NCBI GenBank assembly: GCA_948777935.1
Contig: CAQDYY010000002.1
Location: forward strand, 137,937-201,936
Direction of reading: 5' to 3'
DNA: 64,000 nucleotides
Origin: an uncultured Clostridia bacterium
GTDB lineage: Bacteria > Bacillota > Clostridia > TANB77 > CAG-508
The notes under the pieces were generated by a model, which did not search any database, was not told the origin of the DNA, and saw only the letters and a program-made list of their open reading frames with translations. A program made the translations under genes and the position numbers. Below, piece after piece: positions 34,893 through 44,247 of this stretch (position 1 is the first letter of the stretch; the number at the start of each line of letters is the position of its first letter).

Positions 34893-35580
34893 TTACTTAA
34901 AGTTTCTTATAGATTTTTCTACTACGCCAATTATTTTAATAGGTAGTTTTTTAATTTCTTCTTTTGTAAATATTCTAGGTGGATAATAAGGGTTAATAGC
35001 TTTTAATTCAATACCATTATCTCCTTTATACACTTTTTTTACTGTAGCTTCGTCTCCATTCATAAGTACAACACAATTGTCACCATTTTCAAAGTCATCT
35101 TGCTTATGAACTATAACAGTGTCACCTGCATCAAAAAGTGGTGTCATGCTATCTCCGACTATGTTTAAAGCATAATAATTTTCTTTATCTGTTCCATCTA
35201 CCTTAAAAGATATGTAGTCAATAATATTTTCTTGTGCAAGGTAATCGTATCCAGTTTTAACAGTTCCGTAATATAGGAATTTTAGTAGTTTCTAAATCTG
35301 ATAGAGGAATAGCACCTATTTTTCTCAATTCATCAGGCGTTCTTTCCATAGGAACGTCAAAACCCATCATCCAAGCTTCATCAACATTAAGTATTTTGCA
35401 CAATATATATATATTGTTTTGCCTAGCAAAAGCTTTTCCTTTTAGGTACTTGTTAATTAGTGATTGAGATATTGGCTTAGAGTAAGCTTGCGTTTTTTCT
35501 GATAATTCTATTTGATTTATTTTATTTTTTTTCATTGCTATATTTAATCTATTAGCAAATGTATCAACCCTACTATCCAT
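34893..35580 (-). CDS. CI/LexA-like repressor (HTH + S24 peptidase), read through one +1 CGG site
   Basis: 228 residues after skipping the C complementary to base 35268 (TTA-CGG-AAC read as TTA-GGA-ACT). N-terminal XRE helix-turn-helix: 'NQIELSEKTQAYSKPISQSLINKYLKG'; hinge 'IPLSDLETTKIPILGTVKTGYDYLAQEN'; S24 domain with the catalytic serine 'NIVGDSMTPLFDAGDTVIV' and a lysine in 'DEATVKKVY'. The skipped site falls at the conserved Gly of the cleavage/hinge region. Read without the shift it gives an HTH fragment and a separate peptidase fragment. It should keep lysogeny and be inactivated by RecA-stimulated self-cleavage. Confidence 0.93.
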
Positions 35581-35669
35581 AAATTTCTCCTAAAAAATAT
35601 AATTTACAATTATAATAATAACAGAAAAATGAAATAAAATCAAGTTTTTTTAAATAATTTTCAAAAAAT

Positions 35670-35684
35670 ATGAAAAAAATTCAT
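35670..35684. promoter_or_regulatory. Repressor operator candidate O1
   Basis: ATGAAAAAAATTCAT, an imperfect form of the palindrome at 35733, in the repressor-cro intergenic region. Confidence 0.5.
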
Positions 35685-35692
35685 AAAATGTA

Positions 35693-35721
35693 TTGCATTA
35701 TTTTTTTATGTGTGATATAAA
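35693..35721 (+). promoter_or_regulatory. Early lytic promoter (PR-like)
   Basis: TTGCAT (35693-35698), 17 bp, TATAAA (35716-35721), with TGA before the -10. It lies between the two operator-like palindromes and reads to the Cro-like gene. Confidence 0.65.
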
Positions 35722-35732
35722 ATAATCACAAT

Positions 35733-35747
35733 ATGAATTTAATTCAT
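35733..35747. promoter_or_regulatory. Repressor operator candidate O2
   Basis: Perfect palindrome ATGAATTTAATTCAT, about 12 bp after the -10 of the early promoter. An exact copy is at 35998-36012. Confidence 0.6.
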
Positions 35748-35768
35748 AAAAGAGAAAGGAGGATTTAA

Positions 35769-36023
35769 ATGGTTAAATATGATTATTCAATGCTTAGAGG
35801 CAGAATAAGAGAATTGTTTGGAAGTGAAAAAAACTTTGCAGAAAGGTTAAGAAAAACAGATGTAACAATGAGCACAGGAACATTTAATTCAAGGATAAAT
35901 GGATATACTTATTTTAAACAGCCAGAAATTGAAACAATTTGTGAATTGTTAAATATAGACCTAAAAGAAGTAAAAATATATTTTTTTACACAAAAATATG
36001 AATTTAATTCATACAAAGAATAA
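35769..36023 (+). CDS. Cro-like phage regulator (DUF739-type HTH)
   Basis: 84 residues: 'LRGRIRELFGSEKNFAERLRKTDVTMSTGTFNSRINGYTYFKQPEIETICELLNI', a compact helix-turn-helix common at this position in Firmicutes phages. It is divergent from the repressor. Its last codons (YEFNSYKE) coincide with a copy of the operator palindrome. AAAGGAGG precedes the ATG. Confidence 0.85.
   Translation: MVKYDYSMLRGRIRELFGSEKNFAERLRKTDVTMSTGTFNSRINGYTYFKQPEIETICELLNIDLKEVKIYFFTQKYEFNSYKE
35998..36012. promoter_or_regulatory. Operator candidate O3 inside the 3' end of the Cro-like gene
   Basis: Exact copy of ATGAATTTAATTCAT (O2), 265 bp downstream of it; placed to allow looping or a road-block by the repressor. 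Confidence 0.5.
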
Positions 36024-36038
36024 CCACGACCTGATACA
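36023..36038 (+). repeat. 16-bp sequence downstream of the Cro-like gene
   Basis: ACCACGACCTGATACA, beginning with the last base of the cro stop codon. Inverted copy at 34840-34855. Confidence 0.7.
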
Positions 36039-36058
36039 AAAAGAAAGAAGGTGAAAAT

Positions 36059-36284
36059 ATGTCAGAAGAGGTAATGGAAATTTTAAAAGAAATACGTGAT
36101 ACATTAAAACATCAAGAAGAACCAAAAGTATTGTTTGTAAAGGATATAGCTAAAATTATGAAAATGAATGTAAGTGATGTAGGAAGACTTTGGGATAGAC
36201 CAGATTTTCCACGGAATTGATATAGGATTAAAAAAAGTGGAACAAACAGCATTTAAAAAATGGTTACAGGAAAGAAGAATTTAA
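36059..36284 (+). CDS. Small phage DNA-binding protein, read through one +1 CGG site
   Basis: 74 residues after skipping C36212 (CCA-CGG-AAT read as CCA-GGA-ATT). 'VLFVKDIAKIMKMNVSDVGRLWDRPDFPGIDIGLKKVEQTAFKKWLQERR' is a MerR/excisionase-like helix-turn-helix with the usual FPG turn; the Gly is the recoded residue. Without the shift it ends at FPRN. Probably excisionase or an early regulator. Confidence 0.8.
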
Positions 36285-36300
36285 AGGAGAGTGACCACAA

Positions 36301-36456
36301 ATGAACAAAGAAAATAGTAAAATGTTCAGTTTAGACAAAAACGCATGTTACTATAAAAAAGAATACAAAAGAGCAAAGACAAAGCTAGAGTTTGTACAAG
36401 CAGTGGCGATAACAATGTTTTACGTAGGACTAGCTGTAATATGGATTATGAGGTAG
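36301..36456 (+). CDS. Small membrane protein of the early region
   Basis: 51 residues with a basic N-terminal half and one C-terminal membrane segment ('FVQAVAITMFYVGLAVIWIM'). AAAGGAGAGTGACCACAA precedes the ATG. No family recognised. Confidence 0.65.
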   Translation: MNKENSKMFSLDKNACYYKKEYKRAKTKLEFVQAVAITMFYVGLAVIWIMR

Positions 36457-36471
36457 GAGGTGAGGAAGGAT

Positions 36472-36621
36472 ATGGAAGAGAATTGCAAATATAAAGAAAT
36501 AATAAGATTACTAGAAAAAAGAGTAGATACAATGTCGAAATTTCTTATTATATCTACATCAATATTTCTTTTAGAAAACTTTATTTTATTACTTCTAATA
36601 TGTATTTTGGTAAGTTGCTAG
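36472..36621 (+). CDS. Small membrane protein of the early region
   Basis: 49 residues; short coiled start, then a hydrophobic segment 'FLLENFILLLLICILVS'. GGAGGTGAGGAAGGAT precedes the ATG. Its end overlaps the 3' end of the opposite-strand membrane gene. Confidence 0.6.
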   Translation: MEENCKYKEIIRLLEKRVDTMSKFLIISTSIFLLENFILLLLICILVSC

Positions 36622-36874
36622 GAATTTTGAAAATGTAGCAAATAATAATTATCAAAAAAGTAATACCTAAAGTAATAATTATATGTTTTCCATATTTTTT
36701 AAAAAAAGAGTCTTTTGGTGTTGGAGGATCAAAAATTCCTTGCTTAGCTTTCTCTAGTTCGATTTTATGCCTATGTTCTTGTTCTTTTTCAACATAATCG
36801 CCAAAGATGAAAAATCCCATCAAAAGAAAGAAAAAAAATGCAATTAAAATAAAAACAATAAGTCCTTGTGACAT
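36581..36874 (-). CDS. Two-segment membrane protein on the minus strand (possible moron)
   Basis: 97 residues from ATG 36874. Membrane segments near residues 6-25 and 75-93, with a charged linker containing 'EHRHKIELEKAKQGIFDPPTPKD'. It is antisense to the early phage operon and has a hairpin (CCTCG-AAAG-CGAGG) just upstream. Position and topology fit a lysogenic-conversion or exclusion gene, but there is no recognisable family. Confidence 0.6.
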   Translation of the reverse strand: MSQGLIVFILIAFFFFLLMGFFIFGDYVEKEQEHRHKIELEKAKQGIFDPPTPKDSFFKKYGKHIIITLGITFLIIIICYIFKIPSNLPKYILEVIK

Positions 36875-36947
36875 AATAATAACCTCGCTTTCGAGGTAAT
36901 TATACAATATTTAACAAAAAATGTAAATAAGAAAGGAAGTGAGAAGA

Positions 36948-37241
36948 ATGACGTACATAGTAGTTATATTACAAACAATAGCACTTGTATTAATTATAAT
37001 AGCAATTATTTATAGTAAAGAAGAACAAAGGCTACAAGAAGAATTAAACGAACTGTATGATGAAATAATTGAAAATAATGAAGAAGAGTACAAACACTTA
37101 CATAAGAAATATGAGAAATTACTAGACTTTAAGTACAACATAAGACTAATTATACTAAATTCAAAAGCTAACAAAGAGATTTTTGCTGAAACAGTAGAAA
37201 AAATAATAAAAGAACTAGACGAGTCTGACAAACATATCTAG
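36948..37241 (+). CDS. Membrane protein with coiled coil
   Basis: 97 residues. One N-terminal membrane segment ('YIVVILQTIALVLIIIAIIY'), then a long coiled coil rich in Glu and Leu. AAGGAAGTGAG precedes the chosen ATG. Function unknown. Confidence 0.65.
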   Translation: MTYIVVILQTIALVLIIIAIIYSKEEQRLQEELNELYDEIIENNEEEYKHLHKKYEKLLDFKYNIRLIILNSKANKEIFAETVEKIIKELDESDKHI

Positions 37242-37329
37242 TTCAAATAAGATTAAATATATAAATCCATTTATGACTTTATTATACACATTTGTGGATA
37301 ATTTGTCAAATGGAAGAAAGGAAAGAGGA

Positions 37330-37836
37330 ATGGAAAGATTTGGAGGAGGAATTATATGGCAACAAAATCAACTGTTATTATCTTCAGAAATTTTTAAAGA
37401 GATGAATAAGCATAAAGTAACATTTAAACAGTTAGCAGAGTTTTGTGAAAAATACATAGAATTTAGGAATAGCTTTTTTGTAGGAAGTCCACACAATTCA
37501 GAAATTTATTTGCAAAAAAATAGAAAAAAATTTGCATTTGCTATGTTTTACCCAGAAAAACATTTAACAAAATATGGAGAATTTGATTTATGGCATGAAA
37601 CATACGATTCTTTAGGAGAATATAAGATAAATATAAATGAAGTTCCAAACGAAAATTTTATAGAATGGCTAGATAACAAAATCGATAATTTTCTAGAAAG
37701 CAAGATAAATTGCAGTGATTGTGGAAAATTGATTTCTAACAAAGAAATAGCAGGAAGATATTTTGCAGGACAGTATTGCAAAGAATGTTGGGAAAGAACA
37801 TGGAAAGAAATAGAAGCAAAGGAAACATACGATTAA
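37330..37836 (+). CDS. Hypothetical phage protein with C-terminal zinc ribbon
   Basis: 168 residues. The C-terminus has 'CSDCGKLISNKEIAGRYFAGQYCKECW', a CxxC...CxxC ribbon; the front part is mixed alpha/beta with many aromatics. Start chosen for GGAAAGAGGA. Probably nucleic-acid-associated; unknown. Confidence 0.65.
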   Translation: MERFGGGIIWQQNQLLLSSEIFKEMNKHKVTFKQLAEFCEKYIEFRNSFFVGSPHNSEIYLQKNRKKFAFAMFYPEKHLTKYGEFDLWHETYDSLGEYKININEVPNENFIEWLDNKIDNFLESKINCSDCGKLISNKEIAGRYFAGQYCKECWERTWKEIEAKETYD

Positions 37837-37922
37837 ACAATTATGAAGCTATGGCAGAAAAAGAAGACATTAGGTATCAAGATAAAATTTTTGAAGAAAT
37901 GAAGGAGGGAAACTGTGGATAA
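37800..37922 (+). CDS. Possible small peptide
   Basis: 40 residues (MERNRSKGNIRLNN...), overlapping the previous gene by 37 bp and the next GTG by 8 bp. The ribosome-binding site is weak. It fills an otherwise empty gap in a compact operon. Confidence 0.35.
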   Translation: MERNRSKGNIRLNNYEAMAEKEDIRYQDKIFEEMKEGNCG

Positions 37923-38124
37923 AATTAAAGAATGTTTAGATAGAACAGCTGAAATAATAACGAGTTTAATAGAAGATCCAGACACATATAGAATAGAAGA
38001 TATTTTAGATTTAACTAGACTGAATTGTGAAATTGCAAAGATATCTATAAAAATGGAGGAAGTTAGAAATGCAACTATACGAACATCAAAAAAGAGTGCT
38101 AGAACTAACAAGACAACACAATAA
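37915..38124 (+). CDS. Small hypothetical phage protein (GTG start)
   Basis: 69 residues; helical, 'IKECLDRTAEIITSLIEDPDTYRIEDILDLTRLNC'. GAAGGAGGGAAACT precedes the GTG. Its 3' end overlaps the helicase start by 56 bp. Confidence 0.65.
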   Translation: MDKIKECLDRTAEIITSLIEDPDTYRIEDILDLTRLNCEIAKISIKMEEVRNATIRTSKKSARTNKTTQ

Positions 38125-39322
38125 ATGTGCATACTACCTAGATATGGGATTACGGAAAAACATTTGTAGCAAGCGAAAAAATGATTGAACTAGATGAAAA
38201 ATTAACTGTTATAGTTTGCCCTAAGTCGGTAGTAGATACATGGGAAAACCACATTAAAACATATTATCCAGAATATCAAGTTTTTAAATATGAAATACCT
38301 AAGCAATTTCTAAATAAAAATGTAGTTATAGTAAATTATGATTTGATCTGGAGAAGAGCAGAATTTAAACAATTAAAAGACTATACATTAATTTTAGACG
38401 AATCACAATTCATAAAAAATTCTGTAGCAACAAGAACAAAATTTATTATGAAACTGAACTTTAAAAACTTGATTTTACTAAGTGGAACACCAACACGGAG
38501 GAAAGTATGAAGAATTATTAACACAATGCCATTTACTAGGTTGGAAGATTACAAAAACAGCATTTTGGAACATGTATATAGATTACATATTAATATCTAT
38601 AAACGGATTTAAAGCACCTAAAATTCTAGGATATAAGAACGTAGAACACTTAAAGCAAAGACTAAGAGAATATGGAGCAATATTCATGAAGACAGAAGAG
38701 GCAATTGAACTTCCAGAACAAATTGATAATGTTGTAAAGGTAGAAAATACAAAAGAATATAAGCAATTTGAGAAGGACAGAATTGCAACTGTAGATAAAC
38801 TGCTAGTAGGAGACACATCACTAACAAAACTACTATATCTAAGACAATTAGCAGGATTATACAATAAAAACAAATTACACACATTAAAAGATTTAATAGA
38901 TTCAACTGAAGATAGAGTAATAATATTTTACAATTTTAATGAAGAAAGATTGAACATCTCTAGAATGATAGACAAGCCACTTAGTATTATATGCGGAGAT
39001 ATGAAAGACCTAACGCATTATGAAACAAAAGACAATTCTGTAACATTAGTACAATATCAAGCAGGAGCAACAGGAGTAAATTTACAAAAAGCAAACAAAG
39101 TAATTTATTATAGCTTACCACTTAGCTCAGAACTATTTGAACAAAGCAAGAAACGTATACATAGAATACGGACAAAAGAACAATTGCATGTATTACTACT
39201 TAATTACAGAAAATTCAATAGAAGAAAAAATATTTGAAACTTTAAAACAAAGAAAAGACTATACAGATGAATTATTTAGAAAGCAAGAAAGTGAGAAAAA
39301 TAATGAAAGTGTTAGTAAATGA
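38069..39322 (+). CDS. SNF2-family phage helicase, read through three +1 CGG sites
   Basis: 416 residues. The zero frame fails at 38153 (TTA-CGG), 38496 (ACA-CGG) and 39169 (ATA-CGG); skipping each C gives 'YYLDMGLGKTFVASE' (Walker A), 'LILDESQF' (DExx), 'LLSGTPTGGKYEEL' (motif III), 'YQAGATGVNLQKA' (motif V) and 'KKRIHRIGQKEQLHVYYLI' (motif VI). All three restored glycines are family-invariant or nearly so. The ATG at 38069 follows AATGGAGGAAGTTAGA. It probably works in phage DNA replication or recombination with the adjacent VRR-NUC and RecB-like nucleases. Confidence 0.92.
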
Positions 39323-39461
39323 AATGCCAACGTATAAAAGTGATTGCGTATTTTCTAAATATAATAAAAAACAATATGGCTGCAAACTAAAAAATGAAGA
39401 TAATAATTATTGTGAATTGAGTAATGGTTATTGCCCTTACTTACAGAGAGGAGAAAAATAA
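39303..39461 (+). CDS. Small Cys-rich phage protein
   Basis: 52 residues: 'CVFSKYNKKQYGCKLKNEDNNYCELSNGYCPYL', four cysteines in a knuckle-like arrangement. It overlaps the helicase end by 20 bp. Unknown function. Confidence 0.6.
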   Translation: MKVLVNEMPTYKSDCVFSKYNKKQYGCKLKNEDNNYCELSNGYCPYLQRGEK

Positions 39462-39462
39462 A

Positions 39463-39807
39463 ATGGAAAAATTAGATTTAAATAGTGAATTATTAAGACC
39501 TATGAAAGAACAATTAGAATTAATTATTAACAGACTAATGAATGTATGTGCAACAGGAAACAAAGAAGCAGAGGTATCTCTAAAAATTAACTTAGACAGC
39601 TATAAAAAAGGTGAGTACGATAAAGGAAAGTTAGTAAAAGAATGGACAGAACCAAGACTAGAATATCAGATATCTGAAAAAATAAAAGAAACTAAAAATA
39701 CAAGTAAAGGATTATTAGGAACAGATTATGAAATGCAAGTAAATAAAGAAGACAATAACGTGTATGTGCAAAAGATAAATGAACAAATGAGTATGCTGGA
39801 GGATTAA
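39463..39807 (+). CDS. Hypothetical phage protein of the replication module
   Basis: 114 residues; N-terminal 'LLRPMKEQLELIINRLMN' helix, then a beta-rich middle ('AEVSLKINLDSYKKGEYD'). AGAGAGGAGAAAAATAAA precedes the ATG; the stop overlaps the next ATG. Unknown. Confidence 0.65.
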   Translation: MEKLDLNSELLRPMKEQLELIINRLMNVCATGNKEAEVSLKINLDSYKKGEYDKGKLVKEWTEPRLEYQISEKIKETKNTSKGLLGTDYEMQVNKEDNNVYVQKINEQMSMLED

Positions 39808-40097
39808 ATGCTAGAAAAAGAATTTCAAAACAAGGTAATACAATTTCTAAAGCAACATGACATTTACTACATAAAAGTATGGGGTGGAGGTTTTCAAAGA
39901 GCACGGAATACCAGACTTAATAATATGTTTAAAGGGAAAATTTATAGCAATTGAATTAAAAAATGAGACACGGAAAACCAACACCACTTCAATTATATAA
40001 CATAGAACAAATTAAAAAATCTGGCGGACAAGCATACATATTAAAACCAGAAAACTTTGAAAAATGGAAGGAGGAAATATATGTACAGTTACAGTAA
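39808..40097 (+). CDS. VRR-NUC domain nuclease, read through two +1 CGG sites
   Basis: 95 residues after skipping C39904 (GCA-CGG) and C39971 (ACA-CGG): 'FLKQHDIYYIKVWGGGFQRAGIPDLIICLKG' and 'AIELKNETGKPTPLQLYNIEQI'. GxPDLI and the ExK strand with GKPTPLQ are the hallmark of the VRR-NUC family, and both recoded glycines belong to them. Without shifts three short fragments result. It is the usual partner of SNF2-type helicases in phages. Confidence 0.92.
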
Positions 40098-40832
40098 AGT
40101 ATCGACTTATTCTAACTGTCCAAGACAATATAAATACAGATACATAGATAAACTAAAAATATATGATGATTTTGAAGCAGATAACGCACTAATAGTTGGA
40201 ACTACAATACATTTACGGAATAGAACAGGGGTTAAATGTAGCAATAATGTACTATAAACAACAATTTCCAAGAATTACAGACAAACATATAGAAGAAATA
40301 ATGAAGCTAGAATATTGGATTCCAATAGTAAGAGAACAACTAAAAAATTTACGGAAGTGAATTTACGTATGAGTATGAAATAAAAAATACTGAATATGTA
40401 GGATATGTTGATTTAATTATACACAATAGTGATGGAACTATAGATGTTATAGACTTCAAATATTCCAATAATGTGGATAACTATATCAGTTCTAAACAGG
40501 TTCATTTGTACAAATATTACTTAGAAAAATTAGATTTTAAAGTTAGAAATTTAGGATATTTATTTATTCCAAAAACATCTATCAGAATGAAGAAAACAGA
40601 AGATACATATCAGTTTAGAAAAAGACTGCAAGAGACAGTAAAAGAACAAAAATTAAAACTAGTAAAAGTAAATTATGACGAAAATAAAGTAAAAGAATTT
40701 TTTAATGAAATAGCAACATTAGAAAAAGATAACACATACGAGAAAAAAGAAACAAAGTTATGTGATTGGTGCGATTACAAAGAATATTGTAAGTCAAACG
40801 AAAAAATAAATTATATGATTAGGGAGGATTAA
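40081..40832 (+). CDS. RecB/Cas4-like PD-(D/E)XK nuclease, read through two +1 CGG sites
   Basis: 249 residues after skipping C40216 (TTA-CGG) and C40352 (TTA-CGG). 'SKVSTYSNCPRQYKYRYIDKL' start, 'VGTTIHLGIEQGLNVA', the catalytic strand 'YVGYVDLIIHNSDGTIDVIDFKYS' and the C-terminal iron-sulfur cysteines 'KLCDWCDYKEYC' mark a PD-(D/E)XK exonuclease of the Cas4/AddB type. AAGGAGG precedes ATG 40081, overlapping the VRR-NUC end by 17 bp. Confidence 0.9.
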
Positions 40833-40835
40833 ATT

Positions 40836-41561
40836 ATGTTACCAGAAAACAAAAAAAGAGATGTGCAAACATCAAAGAAAGTAAAATTATATTTATATGG
40901 AAGTCCAATGTCAGGAAAAACGACATTTGCAAATGGATTCCCGGACCCATTAATGTTAAATACAGATGGAAATATACAATATGTAGATAGTCCATACGTA
41001 TCTATAAAAGACCAAATATCAATGGATGGAAGAATTAAAAAAATAAAATATGCATGGGAAATATTTAAAGAATCAGTAGATGAAATTATAGCAGGAGAAC
41101 ACGATTACAAAACAATAATAATTGACTTAATTGAAGATGTATATGAAGCGTGTAGAGTGTATATGTACAACAAATTAGAAATAGAACATGAATCTGATGC
41201 AGGATATGGCAAAGGATATGACATGATAAAAACTGAATTTTTAACAACAATGAAAAGAATTTTAAATAGTGATTACAACATTGTATTACTTAGCCACGAC
41301 AAAATAGAAGAAGTAAAACTTAAGGGTGGTGCAAGCATTACAAGTTATACAGTAAATTTACAAGAAAAAATAGCAAAAAAACTTGCAGGAATGGTAGATA
41401 TAACAGCAAGAATTGTGCAAGATTCGGATAACAATAGATTTATAGATTTTACATATAACGATTATGTTTTTGGTGGAAATAGAATAGGTTTGCAGCAAAC
41501 TAAAATACCGCTTAATATAGAAGAATTTAAAAAAGAATTTATAAAAGGAGGAAATAAATAA
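40836..41561 (+). CDS. Phage AAA/RecA-like ATPase (Sak4-type recombinase)
   Basis: 241 residues. Walker A 'LYGSPMSGKTTFANGFP', 'LMLNTDGN', Walker B 'TIIIDLIEDVYEACR' and 'NIVLLSHDKIEEV' are the pattern of single-strand annealing or recombination ATPases of the Sak4 group. It overlaps the SSB-like gene by 1 bp. Confidence 0.85.
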   Translation: MLPENKKRDVQTSKKVKLYLYGSPMSGKTTFANGFPDPLMLNTDGNIQYVDSPYVSIKDQISMDGRIKKIKYAWEIFKESVDEIIAGEHDYKTIIIDLIEDVYEACRVYMYNKLEIEHESDAGYGKGYDMIKTEFLTTMKRILNSDYNIVLLSHDKIEEVKLKGGASITSYTVNLQEKIAKKLAGMVDITARIVQDSDNNRFIDFTYNDYVFGGNRIGLQQTKIPLNIEEFKKEFIKGGNK

Positions 41562-42058
41562 TGGGAGTAAATTGGGAAGAATTTGACAAAAATGTGGATA
41601 TTGAAAATTTAGAAAAAGATGTAGAAGAAGCATCAACAAGGGAATTTAGTGGAGAAGATGTACCTTTTGGAAAATACGAAGTAAAAATAACAAAATTAGA
41701 ATTAACACAATCTAAAAAAGGTGACCCTATGGTATCAGCATGGTTTGAAATTATAAATGGTTCAGAAAAAGGAAGATTTATATTTATGAATCAAGTAGTT
41801 TTACAAGGATTTCAAATACATGTTGCAAATGAGTTTTTAAGAAGTTTGGAAACAGATGAAACAATAGAATTTAAAGGATATAAAAACTACAACATATTAA
41901 TATTAAATGTTTATGAAAAGATAGTAAATAATGAATATGAGTTAGATTACAGCGAAAATAAAAAAGGATATAAGACATTTAAAATCTTACAAAAATACAA
42001 TACCAATAATACAGAACAAACTTCTTCTGAAGAAGTAAAAAATGAATTAGGCTGGTAA
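41561..42058 (+). CDS. DUF669-like single-strand-binding protein
   Basis: 165 residues. 'VPFGKYEVKITKLELTQSKKGDPMVSAWFEIINGSEKGRFIFMNQVV' and 'NILILNVYEKIVNNEYELDYSENKKGYKTFKIL' match DUF669 (OB-fold-like) proteins found with Sak4 ATPases. A terminator follows 6 bp after the stop. Confidence 0.85.
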   Translation: MGVNWEEFDKNVDIENLEKDVEEASTREFSGEDVPFGKYEVKITKLELTQSKKGDPMVSAWFEIINGSEKGRFIFMNQVVLQGFQIHVANEFLRSLETDETIEFKGYKNYNILILNVYEKIVNNEYELDYSENKKGYKTFKILQKYNTNNTEQTSSEEVKNELGW

Positions 42059-42063
42059 TAGAA

Positions 42064-42106
42064 AAGGCAACATGGTTTTAGTAAATTGTGTTGCCTTATA
42101 TTTTCT
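42064..42106 (+). terminator. Terminator or attenuator before the primase gene
   Basis: Perfect stem AAGGCAACA / TGTTGCCTT, then ATATTTTC. It separates the recombination genes from the primase. Confidence 0.7.
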
Positions 42107-42127
42107 AAAGAGGAAGTAGGTGAAAAG

Positions 42128-44203
42128 ATGAATTACGAGAAATTCTATATGCAATACATAAAACAAGCAAAAATAGAGAATGGAAATATAAACGGACTAT
42201 GTCCATTTCATGACGACCATAATAGTAGTTTTGGAGCAGATATACAAACAGGACAATATAATTGTTTTGCATGTGGAGCAAAAGGAAATGCAGTAACATT
42301 TTTAGCAAATATAGAGAATATTGATACAAAAGAAGCATGGAAGAAGCTAAATGACATAGAACCAATTGTATATACAGTAACAGAATATGCAAGAGAAAAA
42401 CATTTACCGATTGAATTTTTAACATCATTACGGATTATCTAATGGAAATAAAAATGTAATGATACCATACTACGATGAAAATAAACACATATTAGCAACA
42501 AGATATAGAAATCATCCAACAAACCCACAGAGATTTTGCTGGAAAAAAGGTTCTAAAACAATATTATATGGGCTTTGGAGGTTAAAGGATTATCTGAATG
42601 ACTATATTGTACTAGTTGAGGGTGAATCTGATGCTCAAACACTATGGTACAACGGAGTACAAGCATTGGGCATACCACGGAGCCAAAAACTTTAAAGAAG
42701 AATACAAAGAAATACTAGAAAGATTTGAAACTATATATATACAACATGAAGAAGATCAACGGAGGAGAAACATTTGTAGGAACAATACTTCGATATGTAG
42801 ATAATAACAAATGTAAAGTTATATCTTGTAAAAAGTTTGGATGCAAAGATGTATCACAATTACATATAAAAAATAAGTTTAATGCAGATGAATATTTAAA
42901 AGCAGAAAAAGAAATTAAATTTAACAAAATGGCATTCTACGATGATAATAAATTTTTACATGATGCTTTTGGAGATTACTTAATTAATAAATATAACATT
43001 ATAAAAATAGAAAAAAGACTTTATATGTATAAAGAAGGTACTTATATTTCGTGTGAGGATGCCTTAGGAACGTTGATAGTTAATTTAATACCTAATTTAT
43101 CAATGAACAAAAAAAGAGAGGTAAAAGACTATATTAAGGATAAATCTAAGGATGTTGAAGAAGCAAAAGAACAATATATATGTCTAAAAAATGGAATATT
43201 AGATATGAAAACATTGCAGTTAAAATCACATACTCCAGAAATAGTTACACGAAACAAGATAGATATAAACTACTATGAACAAACAAAAAATGAAGAAGTA
43301 GATACAATAATAAATAATTTAGCGGTAAATGACCAAGAGGTAGTTACTTTGCTATATGAAATGATTGGATATTGTCTATATAGAGGAATGCCATTTCAAA
43401 AAGTATTTATTCTAGTAGGAAATGGAGCAAATGGAAAATCTACATTACTTAATATGATAACAAAGCTATTAGGCGAAATAAATGTATCACATGTAGACCT
43501 AAAAGAAATAGCTAACAACAGATTTGGAAAGTCAGAATTGTATGGAAAACTAGCCAACATAGCAGATGATTGCAGTTCAAGTTATTTAGAAGACACATCA
43601 GTAATGAAACGTATTACAGGAGAAAGTTATACGAGTATAGAATTTAAAAATCAAAACAGTTTTAGTGCAAAAATTAATACAAAAATGATATTAAGCTATA
43701 ACACGATTCCTAGAATGAACGACACTACAGACGGATTAACACGTAGATTAGTAATAATACCACTAAACGCAGTATTTAAGAAAGGAAATGCTAATTATGA
43801 TCCATTCATAAGCGAAAAACTAAAAAAGGTAGAAAATCTAGAATATGTTCTATATAAAGCAGTAAAGGCAATGAATAGAGTTTTAATAGAAAAAGAATTT
43901 ACAGTACCAAAACAAGTAAAAGACCAAACAGATGAGTATATACGTGAAAATAATCCAGTAGCAAATTTTTTATTTGAATTATATGAAGATGGAAAGGTTT
44001 CTAATGTTCCATGTAATGAGTTGTATGTTGCGTTTGATGTATGGAGAAAAGAAAATAAATTTAAAGGGGAAATGAGCTTAACTAGATTTGGTAAAGAAAT
44101 GAAAAAATTAGGATATGAAGTTAGACAGGTTAGAAATGGTAACGAAAGAAAAAGATTTTACATAAAAGAAGAATTTAAACAAATGTCACTAGATTGTCAA
44201 TGA
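42128..44203 (+). CDS. Phage primase-helicase, read through three +1 CGG sites
   Basis: 690 residues after skipping C42431 (TTA-CGG), C42678 (CCA-CGG) and C42760 (CAA-CGG). CHC2-type zinc domain 'LCPFHDDHNSSFGAD...CFACGAKG', TOPRIM 'VLVEGESDAQTLWYNGVQALGIPGAKNF' (the recoded Gly is in the LGIPG motif), then the D5/SF3 helicase with 'LVGNGANGKSTLLNMI' and 'ANIADDCSSSYLED'. Without the shifts it appears as three fragments. Copying of the phage genome would depend on it. A probable origin follows immediately. Confidence 0.93.
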
Positions 44204-44247
44204 GTTGTAACACACTTTGTCATAAACTTAATCCTTACTCTTTCTAT

